Shown: positions 7,995-15,779 of the stretch, piece after piece | Layout: the number at the start of each line of letters is the position of its first letter | Numbering within the stretch: the stretch's first letter is position 1 | Virus record (IMG/VR): IMGVR_UViG_3300050821_013935 | Span: 1 to 36,239 of that record | Direction: 5' to 3' (one strand) | Origin: a virus | DNA: 36,239 bases | The notes under the pieces: generated by a model | What the model saw: the letters and a program-made list of their open reading frames with translations, nothing else | Database searches by the model: none | What the model was told of the DNA's origin: nothing | Translations under genes and position numbers: made by a program

Positions 7995-9097
7995 AATATG
8001 AATACGTGGTCGCCGAAGTCTTCGGCAAGCCCTGGGCGATTCTTCCAGAAAAATTAAAAGTGATCACCGAACTCGTCGCGCTGCGCGCATCCGGGCAACG
8101 CCTCAGCGAGGAAGAAATTCAGACGCGACTGAAGGAAGCGGAAATTGCTGCCATGCGCGACGAAAGTGACCAACCGCGGGCGCGAGGGTCCGCGCGTTCG
8201 CAAAGCAGCTATGGCTCCGTTGCGGTGATTCCGATTCAGGGCGTCATTTCGCGCCGCGCGAACATGATGTCGCAATATTCGGGCGGAACATCGATCGAAA
8301 AGCTGACTTCCCAATTTCGCGCGGCGCTTGCCGACCAGAGCGTGAAGGCAATCGTGTTCGACGTGGATAGCCCCGGTGGAACCGTCGAAGGCGTTCCCGA
8401 GCTCGCCGACGAGATCTACAAATCGCGCGGGCAGAAGAAGAGCATCGCCGTCGCGAATGGCTTTGCGGCCAGCGCTGCCTATTGGCTGGCGGCGTCCGCC
8501 GGCGAGCTCGCGGTAGCGCCGAGCGGCCAGGTGGGCTCGATTGGCGTGTATATATCGCATGATGATTTGTCGGCCGCGATGGAAAAAGCGGGAGTAAAAA
8601 CGACGTTCATCAGCGCCGGGAAATATAAAGTCGACGGCAACGAGACCGAGCCGCTCAGCGACAGCGCGCGAGCGGACATGCAGGCGAAGGTCGACGCTTT
8701 CTACGGAATGTTTGTAAAGGGTGTGGCGCGCGGCCGCCGCGTCTCGCAGGACGACGTCCGCGGAGGCTTCGGCCAGGGCCGCATGCTTCTGGCGCAAGCG
8801 GCGGTCAAAGAGGGCATGGCCGATCGCGTGGCCACGATGGACGACACGCTCAGCCGCATGGGCGCGACCGATTCGAATCCGCCGAAAATGGCGGCGTCGG
8901 CCGATCCGCCGTCTTTCGAAAATAGCGACGATGGCGAGTGCGGCTGCGCCTGCGATGCCTGCCATGCCGACGATCATGGGAACTGCTCGAATGACGAATG
9001 CGCTGATCCGAATTGCGCGCATCCCCCGCGAGCGAAAGCTGCGGCTGCCCACACCGCCGCGCTGAACCGGCGGCGGCGCAAATTGGAGCTGCACTGA
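7991..9097 (+). CDS. S49-family head maturation protease
   Basis: The start at 7991 overlaps the portal stop. SppA/S49 features are IVFDVDSPGG at 121-130, the Ser nucleophile in NGFAASAAYW (Ser161), and the Lys general base in GKYKVDGNE (Lys211 or 213). Such proteases cleave the capsid protein delta domain and scaffold during head maturation. The C-terminal ~60 residues carry an unusual Cys/His/Asp cluster (CGCACDACHADDHGNC and following) that looks metal-binding. The gene precedes the capsid gene as expected. Confidence 0.93.
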   Translation: MKYEYVVAEVFGKPWAILPEKLKVITELVALRASGQRLSEEEIQTRLKEAEIAAMRDESDQPRARGSARSQSSYGSVAVIPIQGVISRRANMMSQYSGGTSIEKLTSQFRAALADQSVKAIVFDVDSPGGTVEGVPELADEIYKSRGQKKSIAVANGFAASAAYWLAASAGELAVAPSGQVGSIGVYISHDDLSAAMEKAGVKTTFISAGKYKVDGNETEPLSDSARADMQAKVDAFYGMFVKGVARGRRVSQDDVRGGFGQGRMLLAQAAVKEGMADRVATMDDTLSRMGATDSNPPKMAASADPPSFENSDDGECGCACDACHADDHGNCSNDECADPNCAHPPRAKAAAAHTAALNRRRRKLELH

Positions 9098-9103
9098 TTT
9101 ATT

Positions 9104-9134
9104 GCGCGCACCCCATGTGCGCGCGGCGATTTTT
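9104..9134 (+). terminator. Hairpin with T-run before capsid gene
   Basis: Stem GCGCGCAC (9104-9111) pairs with GTGCGCGC (9117-9124) around loop CCCAT, followed by TTTTT at 9130-9134. A second stem, GGCCGC (9136-9141) with GCGGCC (9146-9151), follows at once. It could be a partial terminator or an mRNA-stabilising 5' structure for the capsid message. Confidence 0.65.
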
Positions 9135-9249
9135 CGGCCGCCTACGCGGCCACATTCAACAAACAGCGAAAGACAACGTTTCCGTAAGCATCCGTAGATG
9201 CCGAGGATCGCAGCGGTCTGCGCTGAAATCGAACCGAGGAGAAGAAGCG

Positions 9250-10545
9250 ATGGCTGACAACATTAAAACGCTTCGGCAACGCGCGGCCGAGAGCAAGAAA
9301 AAGCTCCGCGCCATGCTGGATAAGGCGCAGGCCGAAGAGCGCGACCTAAACGAAATCGAGGGAGCCGATTACGACAAAGAATTGAAAGCCCTCGAGAACA
9401 CTGAAAAATCGATCGACCGCGAACTGGCTCTGATGGAGCGCGAACGGCGGACCGAGCCGATTGTTGATCCGAACGAGCAGGCGGCGCTTGCGGCTGGAAG
9501 TCAGGGTCAGAAGACCGGTTTTAAGAGCCTGGGCGAACAATTGATGGCCGTTCAGAAGTTTGCCCGCAGCAATGGCCAGATGCGCGACCAACGTCTTTTC
9601 GCTGGCCCCGCCGGCATGGACGAGGCGATGCCGGCCGAAGGCGGATTTCTCGTGCAGAAGGACTTTTCGGCCGAGATGCTCCGTCGCATGTATCAGACCG
9701 GCCTGATCGTTTCGCGCTGCCGGAAGATCCCCATCTCCGGAAACTCCAACGGGATAAAGATCAACGCCATCGATGAAGATTCGCGGGCGAACGGATCACG
9801 GTGGGGCGGCGTGCTGGCATATTGGATCAACGAAGCCCAGAGCACCACGTCCAGCAAGCCGAAGTTCCGCAAGGTGGAGCTGCAGCTCAACAAGCTGATG
9901 GCGCTCTGCTATGCGACCGACGAGCTCCTGGAAGACGGCGCTGCTCTCGAAGCCGTGATTCAGGAAGCGTTCGCGGAAGAAATGACGTTCATGGTCGAGG
10001 ATGCGATCGTCAACGGCCTCGGCGCCGGCCAGCCGCTCGGCATTTTGAACAGCGGCGCGGTGATTGCCCAGGCGAGAAACACAACCGGCGCCATCGTCAC
10101 GACGGACATCCTGAACATGGATTCCAGACTGTGGACGCCGAGCTCGAGAAGCGCGGTCTGGCTCGCCGATGTCTCAATTAAACCGTCGCTCTACCAACTG
10201 GTTTTGGGCGCTCCGGCTCTCGGCCAGATCCTGCTCTATACGCCGCCCGCCGAAAATACGATCTCCGGCGATGGAGGAACCCTGCTCGGTAAGCCCGTGA
10301 TCTTCCATGAGCATGGCGCCGTGCTCGGAACCGAGGGAGACCTGATCCTCACCGACCTGAGCCAGTACATCGTGGCCGACAAGAACGGCGTCCGCCAGGA
10401 CTACTCGATGCACGTGAACTTCCTCACGGATGAAGGCGTGTTCCGCTTCGTCTATCGCATCGACGGCCAGAGCTGGTGGAAGAAGCCACTCACCCCGAAG
10501 AGCGGCGGATCCACGCTGTCGCCGTTCATCGCGCTCCACGCATAG
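9250..10545 (+). CDS. Major capsid protein, HK97 fold
   Basis: ATG at 9250 follows GAGGAG closely. Residues 1-65 are a charged coiled coil typical of the HK97 delta (scaffolding) domain. A linker ends near AMPAEGGFLVQKDF, where the mature chain usually begins. Later hallmarks are KVELQLNKLMALCYATDELLED and GLGAGQPLGIL. At 431 residues it is of usual size. The S49 protease just upstream probably removes the delta domain. The gene is bracketed by hairpins at 9104-9151 and 10574-10597. Confidence 0.96.
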   Translation: MADNIKTLRQRAAESKKKLRAMLDKAQAEERDLNEIEGADYDKELKALENTEKSIDRELALMERERRTEPIVDPNEQAALAAGSQGQKTGFKSLGEQLMAVQKFARSNGQMRDQRLFAGPAGMDEAMPAEGGFLVQKDFSAEMLRRMYQTGLIVSRCRKIPISGNSNGIKINAIDEDSRANGSRWGGVLAYWINEAQSTTSSKPKFRKVELQLNKLMALCYATDELLEDGAALEAVIQEAFAEEMTFMVEDAIVNGLGAGQPLGILNSGAVIAQARNTTGAIVTTDILNMDSRLWTPSSRSAVWLADVSIKPSLYQLVLGAPALGQILLYTPPAENTISGDGGTLLGKPVIFHEHGAVLGTEGDLILTDLSQYIVADKNGVRQDYSMHVNFLTDEGVFRFVYRIDGQSWWKKPLTPKSGGSTLSPFIALHA

Positions 10546-10573
10546 ATCGAGGGCTTCGCAAACGAAAACCCGC

Positions 10574-10600
10574 GGGCCGCGCCGATCGGCGCGGCCCTTT
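10574..10600 (+). terminator. Hairpin after capsid gene
   Basis: A perfect 24-base palindrome (10574-10597, arms GGGCCGCGCC and complement with GATC centre) is followed by TTT. It probably terminates part of the transcription or protects the capsid mRNA 3' end. The next gene begins 26 bases later with its own GGAGG site. Confidence 0.7.
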
Positions 10601-10625
10601 CAAATTTCGGACGGAGGAATAACCC

Positions 10626-11096
10626 ATGAAGGGATTTGTAATAAGCCAAGAGGGACACGTCGCGCAGCTTCTCGCGCCCGTCAGCACTTCGGGCGGCAAA
10701 ACGGCTTTCGCGTTCGGCATGCAGAATTATCAGCACGCCAGCATCATCATCCTGCAGGGTGCGGTCGCCGGTCAGGAAACCTCGATCGTCGTCAACAACT
10801 GCAGTAACCAGGCTGGAGCTAACGCCACGCCGATGCCGTTCAACGTCTTCAAAGCGGAGACCGCGAATACCGACGTGCTTGGAGCGAAGACGCCAATCAC
10901 GTCCGCCGGATTCCAACCGACCGCAACGGGCGGCACGTTCTACGTGATCGAAATGGACGCCGCGGAGCTGCCGCAAGGCCAGCCCTACGTCCAGGTCGTG
11001 ATCGCGAACGGAGCGAACGCCGATTTCTGCGCGGTGCTCGTGGTTCTCAGCGGTTCGCGGTTCGCCGAGGATCAGAGCCCGTCGGTCCTGGTCTAG
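10626..11096 (+). CDS. Putative head decoration or minor capsid protein
   Basis: A strong GGAGG site precedes the ATG. The 156-residue protein starts MKGFVISQEGHVAQLL, is beta-rich, and has little charge. It has no membrane segment. Its place directly behind the capsid gene, and hairpins on both sides, fit an abundant virion protein such as a capsid decoration protein. I do not recognise a specific family; the role is inferred from position. Confidence 0.65.
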   Translation: MKGFVISQEGHVAQLLAPVSTSGGKTAFAFGMQNYQHASIIILQGAVAGQETSIVVNNCSNQAGANATPMPFNVFKAETANTDVLGAKTPITSAGFQPTATGGTFYVIEMDAAELPQGQPYVQVVIANGANADFCAVLVVLSGSRFAEDQSPSVLV

Positions 11097-11128
11097 TCTC
11101 GATTTAACGAGCTGCTCCACCCCAACAG

Positions 11129-11189
11129 CGGGAGGCGTTCAAAAGGCCGACCTCAAGCGGCCGCCCCGAGCGCCTCCCGTTCATTTTCC
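11129..11189 (+). terminator. Terminator-like hairpin
   Basis: CGGGAGGCG (11129-11137) pairs with CGCCTCCCG (11171-11179). An inner stem uses GGCCG and CGGCC. TTCATTTT follows. It lies between the decoration-like gene and the next small gene. Confidence 0.65.
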
Positions 11190-11200
11190 GGAAAGCGAAA

Positions 11201-11419
11201 ATGTACATCACTTTTCTCAGCGGTCCTCGCAAGGGCGAGACGGCCGAAATGAAGTTCCTCGACGCAAGAGCATTGATCGAGGCCGGCCGCGCGGAGCCTG
11301 CCTACCAGGATCGCCCGGCACCTTTGCCGCCGATTACTTTTCCATCGCCCGTGTCCGAGCCGATCGAAACGAAAGTCGCCGCGCGAGCAGGCAAACGGAC
11401 GAACCGGCGAGCCAGGTAG
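11201..11419 (+). CDS. Small basic protein (72 aa)
   Basis: Begins MYITFLSGPRKGETAEMKFL and ends in a basic tail (ARAGKRTNRRAR). A GCGAAA-rich leader precedes it without a clear ribosome-binding site. It sits between the capsid and connector genes and directly abuts the connector gene (11420). Function unknown; a head-completion accessory role is possible. Confidence 0.55.
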   Translation: MYITFLSGPRKGETAEMKFLDARALIEAGRAEPAYQDRPAPLPPITFPSPVSEPIETKVAARAGKRTNRRAR

Positions 11420-12316
11420 ATGTCATCGCTCATTGTCGTCACGCCGGCGACGGCGAACCTGGTCAGCCTCGCGACGATGAAGCGGCACCTCCGCGTCGAA
11501 ATGGACGCGAAGGACGACGACGAGCTGATCTCGCTCTATGCCGCGGCGGCCGTCGATGTGGCCGAGAGCGACACAGGGCGCAGCTTCGTCAACAAGCTTT
11601 ATTGCCAGTCGCATGACCGTTTTCCATCGCTGCACGATTGGGGCGATTTCGCCACGGGCTATTTCTACCAGACGCGCCGTTACTCCCGCGGACATCACGA
11701 TGAGCATGACCGCCAGGAAATCAAGCTCCTGCGCTGCCCGCTGGTGAATATTCAATCGATTCAATACATCGATACGAATGGCGACACCCAAATGCTTCTG
11801 CCGGTTCCGGAGCCGTGGGCCCCGAACCAGCAGTACACGATGGGCGACCAGGTCGTCGATCTAAACGGCAATCTGCAGCAGATCACGGCCGTCGACGATT
11901 CGAAGGCCGTCCGCGGAAAGTTCCTATCCGGATCCCTCGCGCCGGCGTGGGGCGCGTCGCTCAATGCCACCGCGACGGACGGGCCGTTCACCTGGACGTG
12001 CGAACAGATTCCGGCGGCGACGGGCGATTTCCTGGTCAACGCGAATGCCGAGCCGCCGCGCATCACTCCGCTTTACGAGCAGGCCTGGCCTCTCACGATG
12101 CAGGTGATGAACGCGGTGAAGATATTCTTCACCGCGGGCTATGGAAACACCGGCGCCGCGGCGCCGGCGATCGCGAAGGTCGGCACGATGCAGATCACGG
12201 CCAACTGGTATGAAAACCGCGAGAGCGTGACGGCCGACACGCTGAAGAGGATTCCGAATCATCTGCAGGACATGTTTTTCAGCATTACGGTGCGCGATTA
12301 CGCACCGACGCGTTAG
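11420..12316 (+). CDS. Gp6-like head-tail connector with inserted binding module
   Basis: The N-terminus (SLATMKRHLRVEMDAKDDDE, helix, DVAESDTGR) and the C-terminus (ITANWYENRESV) match the HK97 gp6-like connector family, which binds below the portal. The family usually has 100-200 residues; this has 298. The excess is mainly a module at about 131-195 with W133, Y139, GD142-143, NG149-150 and W192. It resembles a ChtBD3/CBM5-12-like carbohydrate-binding domain, also seen in two tail proteins here. Both halves of the connector are kept, so it is an insertion, not a truncation. Confidence 0.85.
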   Translation: MSSLIVVTPATANLVSLATMKRHLRVEMDAKDDDELISLYAAAAVDVAESDTGRSFVNKLYCQSHDRFPSLHDWGDFATGYFYQTRRYSRGHHDEHDRQEIKLLRCPLVNIQSIQYIDTNGDTQMLLPVPEPWAPNQQYTMGDQVVDLNGNLQQITAVDDSKAVRGKFLSGSLAPAWGASLNATATDGPFTWTCEQIPAATGDFLVNANAEPPRITPLYEQAWPLTMQVMNAVKIFFTAGYGNTGAAAPAIAKVGTMQITANWYENRESVTADTLKRIPNHLQDMFFSITVRDYAPTR

Positions 12317-12331
12317 CAGTTCAAATTCGAC

Positions 12332-12348
12332 GCTCCCTCGCCGGGAGC
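12332..12348 (+). other. Hairpin before a structural gene
   Basis: GCTCCC (12332-12337) and GGGAGC (12343-12348) flank loop TCGCC, just upstream of GGAGG and the ATG at 12365. It fits the pattern of short stems placed before structural genes. Confidence 0.5.
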
Positions 12349-12364
12349 ACGGAGGAAAAAGAAA

Positions 12365-12727
12365 ATGGCTTTCACACCGATCACGGTTACGACCCCGGCC
12401 GGCCCGAACATCGCATCCGCCTCCGCGGGTGCTCTCACCGTCTCGATGGCTGCCGCGGACTCTTCGAACGGCAATTCGTTTCCCTTCACGGGCAACGAGC
12501 TACTGGTGATGCAAAACACAGATACGTCTTCCCATAATGTGGTCCTGAACTCCGCGGCAGATTCCATCGGCCGCTCGGCAGACATCACCTACGCTCTGGC
12601 CGCAGGCGAGATTGCAACCTTCAACTACCGCCGAGCACAGCAGGGATGGGCGCAGAGCGATGGCACGGCTCACGTAACTGCCGCATCGGCCCTGGTGAAG
12701 CTCGGCGTGATCAAACCAGCCGCCTGA
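12365..12727 (+). CDS. Small beta-rich structural protein (120 aa)
   Basis: A clear GGAGG precedes the ATG. The sequence is Ser/Thr/Ala-rich with alternating hydrophobic strands (NELLVMQNTDTSSHNVVLNS) and few charges. It looks like a compact virion surface or decoration protein. It is placed among the head-tail connector genes. No family recognised; a head-fibre or stabilisation role is a guess from its position. Confidence 0.6.
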   Translation: MAFTPITVTTPAGPNIASASAGALTVSMAAADSSNGNSFPFTGNELLVMQNTDTSSHNVVLNSAADSIGRSADITYALAAGEIATFNYRRAQQGWAQSDGTAHVTAASALVKLGVIKPAA

Positions 12728-12734
12728 TCGTCCA

Positions 12735-13106
12735 ATGCCGACCGCTTTCCGGATCAGCGCGGGCGAGCTTCGCCATCGCATTTTGATCGTGAAGCCGAGC
12801 CTCAACCAGGGCACGGACGGATCCTGGCAAATTGACGATTCGAATACGGTCGCGACCGCCTGGGCGAGCGTGAAGCCGCTCAGCGGCCGCGATCTCTACA
12901 CCGCGCAGCAGAAAGTTTCCGAAGTGACGCACATGGTCCGGATGCGTTTTCGGCACGGGATCACGGCGAACATGAATGTCAATTTCAACGGCCGCTTCTT
13001 CGAAATCCAGGACGTCGTGGACGTCGATTATCGGCACAAGGTGCTCGAAATGTTGTGTGTCGTGCGCGATGACTCGGCGCGGCAAACGGCCGGTACAGCG
13101 ACCTAA
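12735..13106 (+). CDS. Head-tail joining protein (head closure, H_T_join)
   Basis: The 123-residue protein starts MPTAFRISAGELRHRILI. The middle TAWASVKPLSGRDLYTAQQ and the beta sequence RFFEIQDVVDVDYRHKVLEM are characteristic of the head closure/SPP1 gp16-like adaptor family (Phage_H_T_join). It closes the portal channel and gives the docking surface for the tail. Gene order (connector, closure, gp10-like, tail terminator) is as expected. Confidence 0.9.
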   Translation: MPTAFRISAGELRHRILIVKPSLNQGTDGSWQIDDSNTVATAWASVKPLSGRDLYTAQQKVSEVTHMVRMRFRHGITANMNVNFNGRFFEIQDVVDVDYRHKVLEMLCVVRDDSARQTAGTAT

Positions 13107-13374
13107 AGACGTGGAATATCCGCTGAAGGAACTGGAAGCCGAGTTCGTGAGCCATCTCGGCGTTCCCGGGCTGCTCGTCTTTCGGTGCCCAAACTGCCGC
13201 GGATTCCGCTCGCTGCGCCTCAAGCCCTACTACGGCGGCCATCAATGGACGGGCACGCCGATGCTCAGCATGACGGTCGAGGGCGCCGTAGTCTTCGCGG
13301 GACATTTCTCGGGAACGATCCATGGCGGAAACGTCGCCGTCGCCGGCGAATTTGCGTGCAGGCCTGCGAACTAG
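13069..13374 (+). CDS. Small CxxC protein between connector genes
   Basis: The frame is open from ATG 13069 (overlapping the previous gene by 38 bases); GTG 13111 just after that gene is an alternative start, and neither has a good ribosome-binding site. The core FRCPNCRGFRSLRL has one CxxC and is followed by a glycine-rich beta region. The family is not recognised. It interrupts the usual connector order, so it may be an accessory gene. Confidence 0.6.
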   Translation: MTRRGKRPVQRPKDVEYPLKELEAEFVSHLGVPGLLVFRCPNCRGFRSLRLKPYYGGHQWTGTPMLSMTVEGAVVFAGHFSGTIHGGNVAVAGEFACRPAN

Positions 13375-13376
13375 CG

Positions 13377-13874
13377 ATGCCTGTAATTGAAGTGAAAGTA
13401 GAGGGTCTCGACAAGATCGAGGAGGCTCTCGAGCGCGCGCCCTTGCGCATCGCCAAAAAGATCATGCGGGACGCGCTTAAAGCCGCGGGAGAAATCTGGC
13501 GGCAAGAAATCGCGGCCCGAGTGCGCCGCGGTCCGCACCACCCCGGGGGCGGCGGCGCCGTTCAGTACGACCTGCTGGCAAACAACGTCGGCATGTCGAC
13601 GACGGTAAAGAGCGATCTCGAAGGATCGGTTCGCGTCGGATTCTTGCAAAAGTTTTACTGGGCAATATTCCTGGAAAAAGGAACCGGACCGCGCGCGCGC
13701 CGCCGCCCTGGAATGACGCGGGCACGCTCTCGCGCACTGGCGCGAGAAGCGGCTCACCAGAATATCGAGCCCGCGCGGCCGTTCGTCGCGGCGGCGGGAG
13801 CTGCAAGGGCGCAAGAGGTACTCGACCGTTTCACGGAAGGCGTGTCGAAGGCGCTCCAGGATGAGTACCGATGA
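13377..13874 (+). CDS. HK97 gp10-like neck protein
   Basis: The start MPVIEVKVEGLDKIEEALER is the classic opening of the HK97-gp10 family (neck or tail completion). YWAIFLEKGTGPRARRRPG matches the conserved E-x-GT region, and PARPFVAAA is typical near the end. Length 165 residues. The stop overlaps the start of the tail terminator gene at 13871. Confidence 0.92.
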   Translation: MPVIEVKVEGLDKIEEALERAPLRIAKKIMRDALKAAGEIWRQEIAARVRRGPHHPGGGGAVQYDLLANNVGMSTTVKSDLEGSVRVGFLQKFYWAIFLEKGTGPRARRRPGMTRARSRALAREAAHQNIEPARPFVAAAGAARAQEVLDRFTEGVSKALQDEYR

Positions 13875-14284
13875 TCACGGATGCGCTTAACTGGATCCTG
13901 ACCGGACCGGCCGGCGCCGCGGTGACGGGGATCATCGGCGCGCAGAACAATACGGGCGTTTTCGCCGGACAGGCGCCATCGGGTCAGTCGAATCCCTACG
14001 TCGTCGTCGAGCAGATTGCCGGCGAAAGCGAACAGACGCTCGACGGTCCGACCGGGCGGCAGTATGTCCGCTTCAAATTTTCCTGCTACGGCAAGTTCAC
14101 GGAGTCGAAGCAGCTTGCGAGAGCCGTGCGGCAGGCGCTCGAACGATTCACCGGACTTTGCCCGGACGGCACGCAGTTCGATAACGCGCAGACCGTTCTC
14201 GAGGGCGACACATTCGAGTCCGCTCCCTATCAGTACGTGACCTCACCTGAGCTCGCGATCACTTACGTCGACCCGACATTTTAA
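13871..14284 (+). CDS. Tail terminator/completion protein, DUF3168-like
   Basis: The 137-residue protein has GVFAGQAPSGQSNPYVVVEQI and a later RAVRQALERF, matching the DUF3168/gpU-like family that caps the tail tube and binds the head connector. It starts in an ATGA overlap with the gp10-like gene and is followed by the tail tube gene, as usual. Confidence 0.88.
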   Translation: MITDALNWILTGPAGAAVTGIIGAQNNTGVFAGQAPSGQSNPYVVVEQIAGESEQTLDGPTGRQYVRFKFSCYGKFTESKQLARAVRQALERFTGLCPDGTQFDNAQTVLEGDTFESAPYQYVTSPELAITYVDPTF

Positions 14285-14329
14285 TTTTTTGAAAAGGCCT
14301 CGTTCAGGGGCCGAAAAAGGAGCTAGATC

Positions 14330-14752
14330 ATGGCCTCAGTTTCCCTGGCAGGACGCGGCAGTCAGCTGCAGCGCAGCCCCGATGGCATCACCTATACCAC
14401 GCTCGCCGAGGTGAAGACCTTCAGTCAGAGCGGCAGCAAGCAAGACTACGACGACATCACGAACATGGATTCGCCGTCGAGTTTTCGCGAGTATCTCGCC
14501 ACGTTGAATGACAGCGGCGAAATGGGATTCGATCTCATTTTCTTCCCGGGCAATTCGATCCAGCAGCAGCTACGCTCCGATTTCAATAATCAGACGCTGC
14601 TGTATTGGAAGGTGCTTCTCGCGAACGGCACCAACGGGATCAGTTTCACGGGATATGTTCAAACGCCCGGAGATCTCGAAGTCAACATCGACAAAGCGGT
14701 GATGCGCAAGGGCGCGAAGATCAAGATCACCGGCTCCGTCACGGAATTTTAG
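14330..14752 (+). CDS. Major tail tube protein
   Basis: The 140-residue protein has an AAGGAG site. It shows the expected tail-tube pattern: EVKTFSQSGSKQDYDDITNM, FREYLATLNDSGEMGFDLIF, and ending KGAKIKITGSVTEF. It forms the hexameric tube around the tape measure. Strong hairpins follow it, as expected for an abundant product. After it the usual order is interrupted by about 5 kb of accessory genes before the chaperones. Confidence 0.92.
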   Translation: MASVSLAGRGSQLQRSPDGITYTTLAEVKTFSQSGSKQDYDDITNMDSPSSFREYLATLNDSGEMGFDLIFFPGNSIQQQLRSDFNNQTLLYWKVLLANGTNGISFTGYVQTPGDLEVNIDKAVMRKGAKIKITGSVTEF

Positions 14753-14766
14753 GTTTACCTAAACAG

Positions 14767-14841
14767 GGGCGCGCGGGTCTCGATCTTCGGATCGGGCCGC
14801 GCCCTCTCGCCTTCTACTTTTGGCCCCGCGAGGGGCCATTT
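14767..14841 (+). terminator. Double hairpin after tail tube gene
   Basis: First stem: GGGCGCG (14767-14773) with CGCGCCC (14798-14804), holding an inner CGATC-TTCG-GATCG stem with a UUCG loop (14781-14794). Second stem: TGGCCCC-GCGA-GGGGCCA (14821-14838), a GNRA-type loop followed by TTTT. These probably terminate or stabilise the tail tube message. Confidence 0.7.
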
Positions 14842-14862
14842 TCCTTGGAGGACGACTTGTCT

Positions 14863-15216
14863 ATGCCGCATCTGCTGCCGCTTCCCGATTCGCGCTGCGC
14901 TCATACCAAAAATGTGATCCGCGTCGGCGCCCTGAACTGGGTGCCGATCTTTTGCGCCAACTGTGGCGCCGACGGCGGCATCGTGCCCGAAGAAAGCATA
15001 ACCTTCGTCTTCTATCTCTGCGATCCGTGCGCGCAGCGAAACGGCCAAATCGATGGCATGTACATGGAGCCGGACGCGATATTTTTCGAGAAGGTGCGCC
15101 AGGCGCAAATCGAAAAGTACGGCCGCGAGCTGACGGCGGGGGAACTCGTCGTCGAGCTCGAGGACGAAAGCAGCATTATGAGCAAGCTCGCGAAGGATGG
15201 GCCGAAACCGGCCTAA
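14863..15216 (+). CDS. Zinc-ribbon-like protein (117 aa)
   Basis: ATG at 14863 is given; an in-frame TTG at 14857 is better spaced from GGAGG (14847-14851) and may be the true start. The pattern FCANCGA...YLCDPCAQ (two CxxC pairs about 20 residues apart) suggests a zinc ribbon. A charged helical C-terminus with KYGRELTAGELVVELEDE follows. It sits between tail tube and the next structural gene. Function unknown. Confidence 0.65.
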   Translation: MPHLLPLPDSRCAHTKNVIRVGALNWVPIFCANCGADGGIVPEESITFVFYLCDPCAQRNGQIDGMYMEPDAIFFEKVRQAQIEKYGRELTAGELVVELEDESSIMSKLAKDGPKPA

Positions 15217-15240
15217 TCAACAAAACAAGGAGAAACTGCA

Positions 15241-15711
15241 ATGCCAATGGTCTACGATTTCGGACTGGCAACGGCCGGCAACTTCACGACTTCGGGCACC
15301 GCGAATACGGAGTCGAACACGTACAGCATCAAACCGGGCGTCCGCAACGTGGGACTGCAATCGCTCGCTTTGCTCGGAAAAGGCGCAGGCCTCACCGCGA
15401 TTTCGGGCATCGTCGCCCGCATCGTTAGCTGGGCTACTGCTTCCACCAGCGGTACCGCGCTCACGCCGACGCCCAAGGATCCCCAGATGGGCGCCGCGAA
15501 AGCGACCGTTGTCTCCGCGGCCACCAACGGTTCGACCCGCACCAACCGCCTCTCGATCGGCTGCGGCGCCGCCGGGCCCGGCGGATGGGTTGCACCGAAC
15601 CCGGACTCGGTGATCTACCAGCAAGGCTCCGGCGCAGGATCGACGGACGTTCTGAACGCTTCAGGGACCGCGTCTCTGAACTTCGAATGCTCCGGCGAAA
15701 TCGTCGAGTAA
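15241..15711 (+). CDS. Putative structural protein (156 aa)
   Basis: AAGGAG precedes the ATG. The protein is Gly/Ser/Thr/Ala-rich, beta-type and weakly charged, with no membrane segment, which suits a virion surface protein. A strong terminator follows at once, suggesting independent high expression. No family recognised. It could be a tail tube decoration protein. Confidence 0.6.
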   Translation: MPMVYDFGLATAGNFTTSGTANTESNTYSIKPGVRNVGLQSLALLGKGAGLTAISGIVARIVSWATASTSGTALTPTPKDPQMGAAKATVVSAATNGSTRTNRLSIGCGAAGPGGWVAPNPDSVIYQQGSGAGSTDVLNASGTASLNFECSGEIVE

Positions 15712-15732
15712 TTTCGGCCGATCTGAACTGAT

Positions 15733-15774
15733 CCCCCAGGCTCGACTAACCATCGACCTGGGGGCCCCGTTTTT
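15733..15774 (+). terminator. Intrinsic terminator
   Basis: CCCCCAGG plus TCGA (15733-15745, one bulged C) pairs with TCGA plus CCTGGGGG (15753-15764), loop of 7, then GTTTTT at 15769-15774. It separates the structural gene from the membrane-protein insertion; the next ATG is only 6 bases after the T-run. Confidence 0.8.
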
Positions 15775-15779
15775 CCCGC

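Noticed and set aside
8870-8890. tRNA-like TTCGAATCC
   Set aside because: Inside the protease gene, with no clover-leaf arms around it.
8054-9094. Leftward 346-residue frame opposite the protease
   Set aside because: Exact antisense of a gene with clear S49 motifs.
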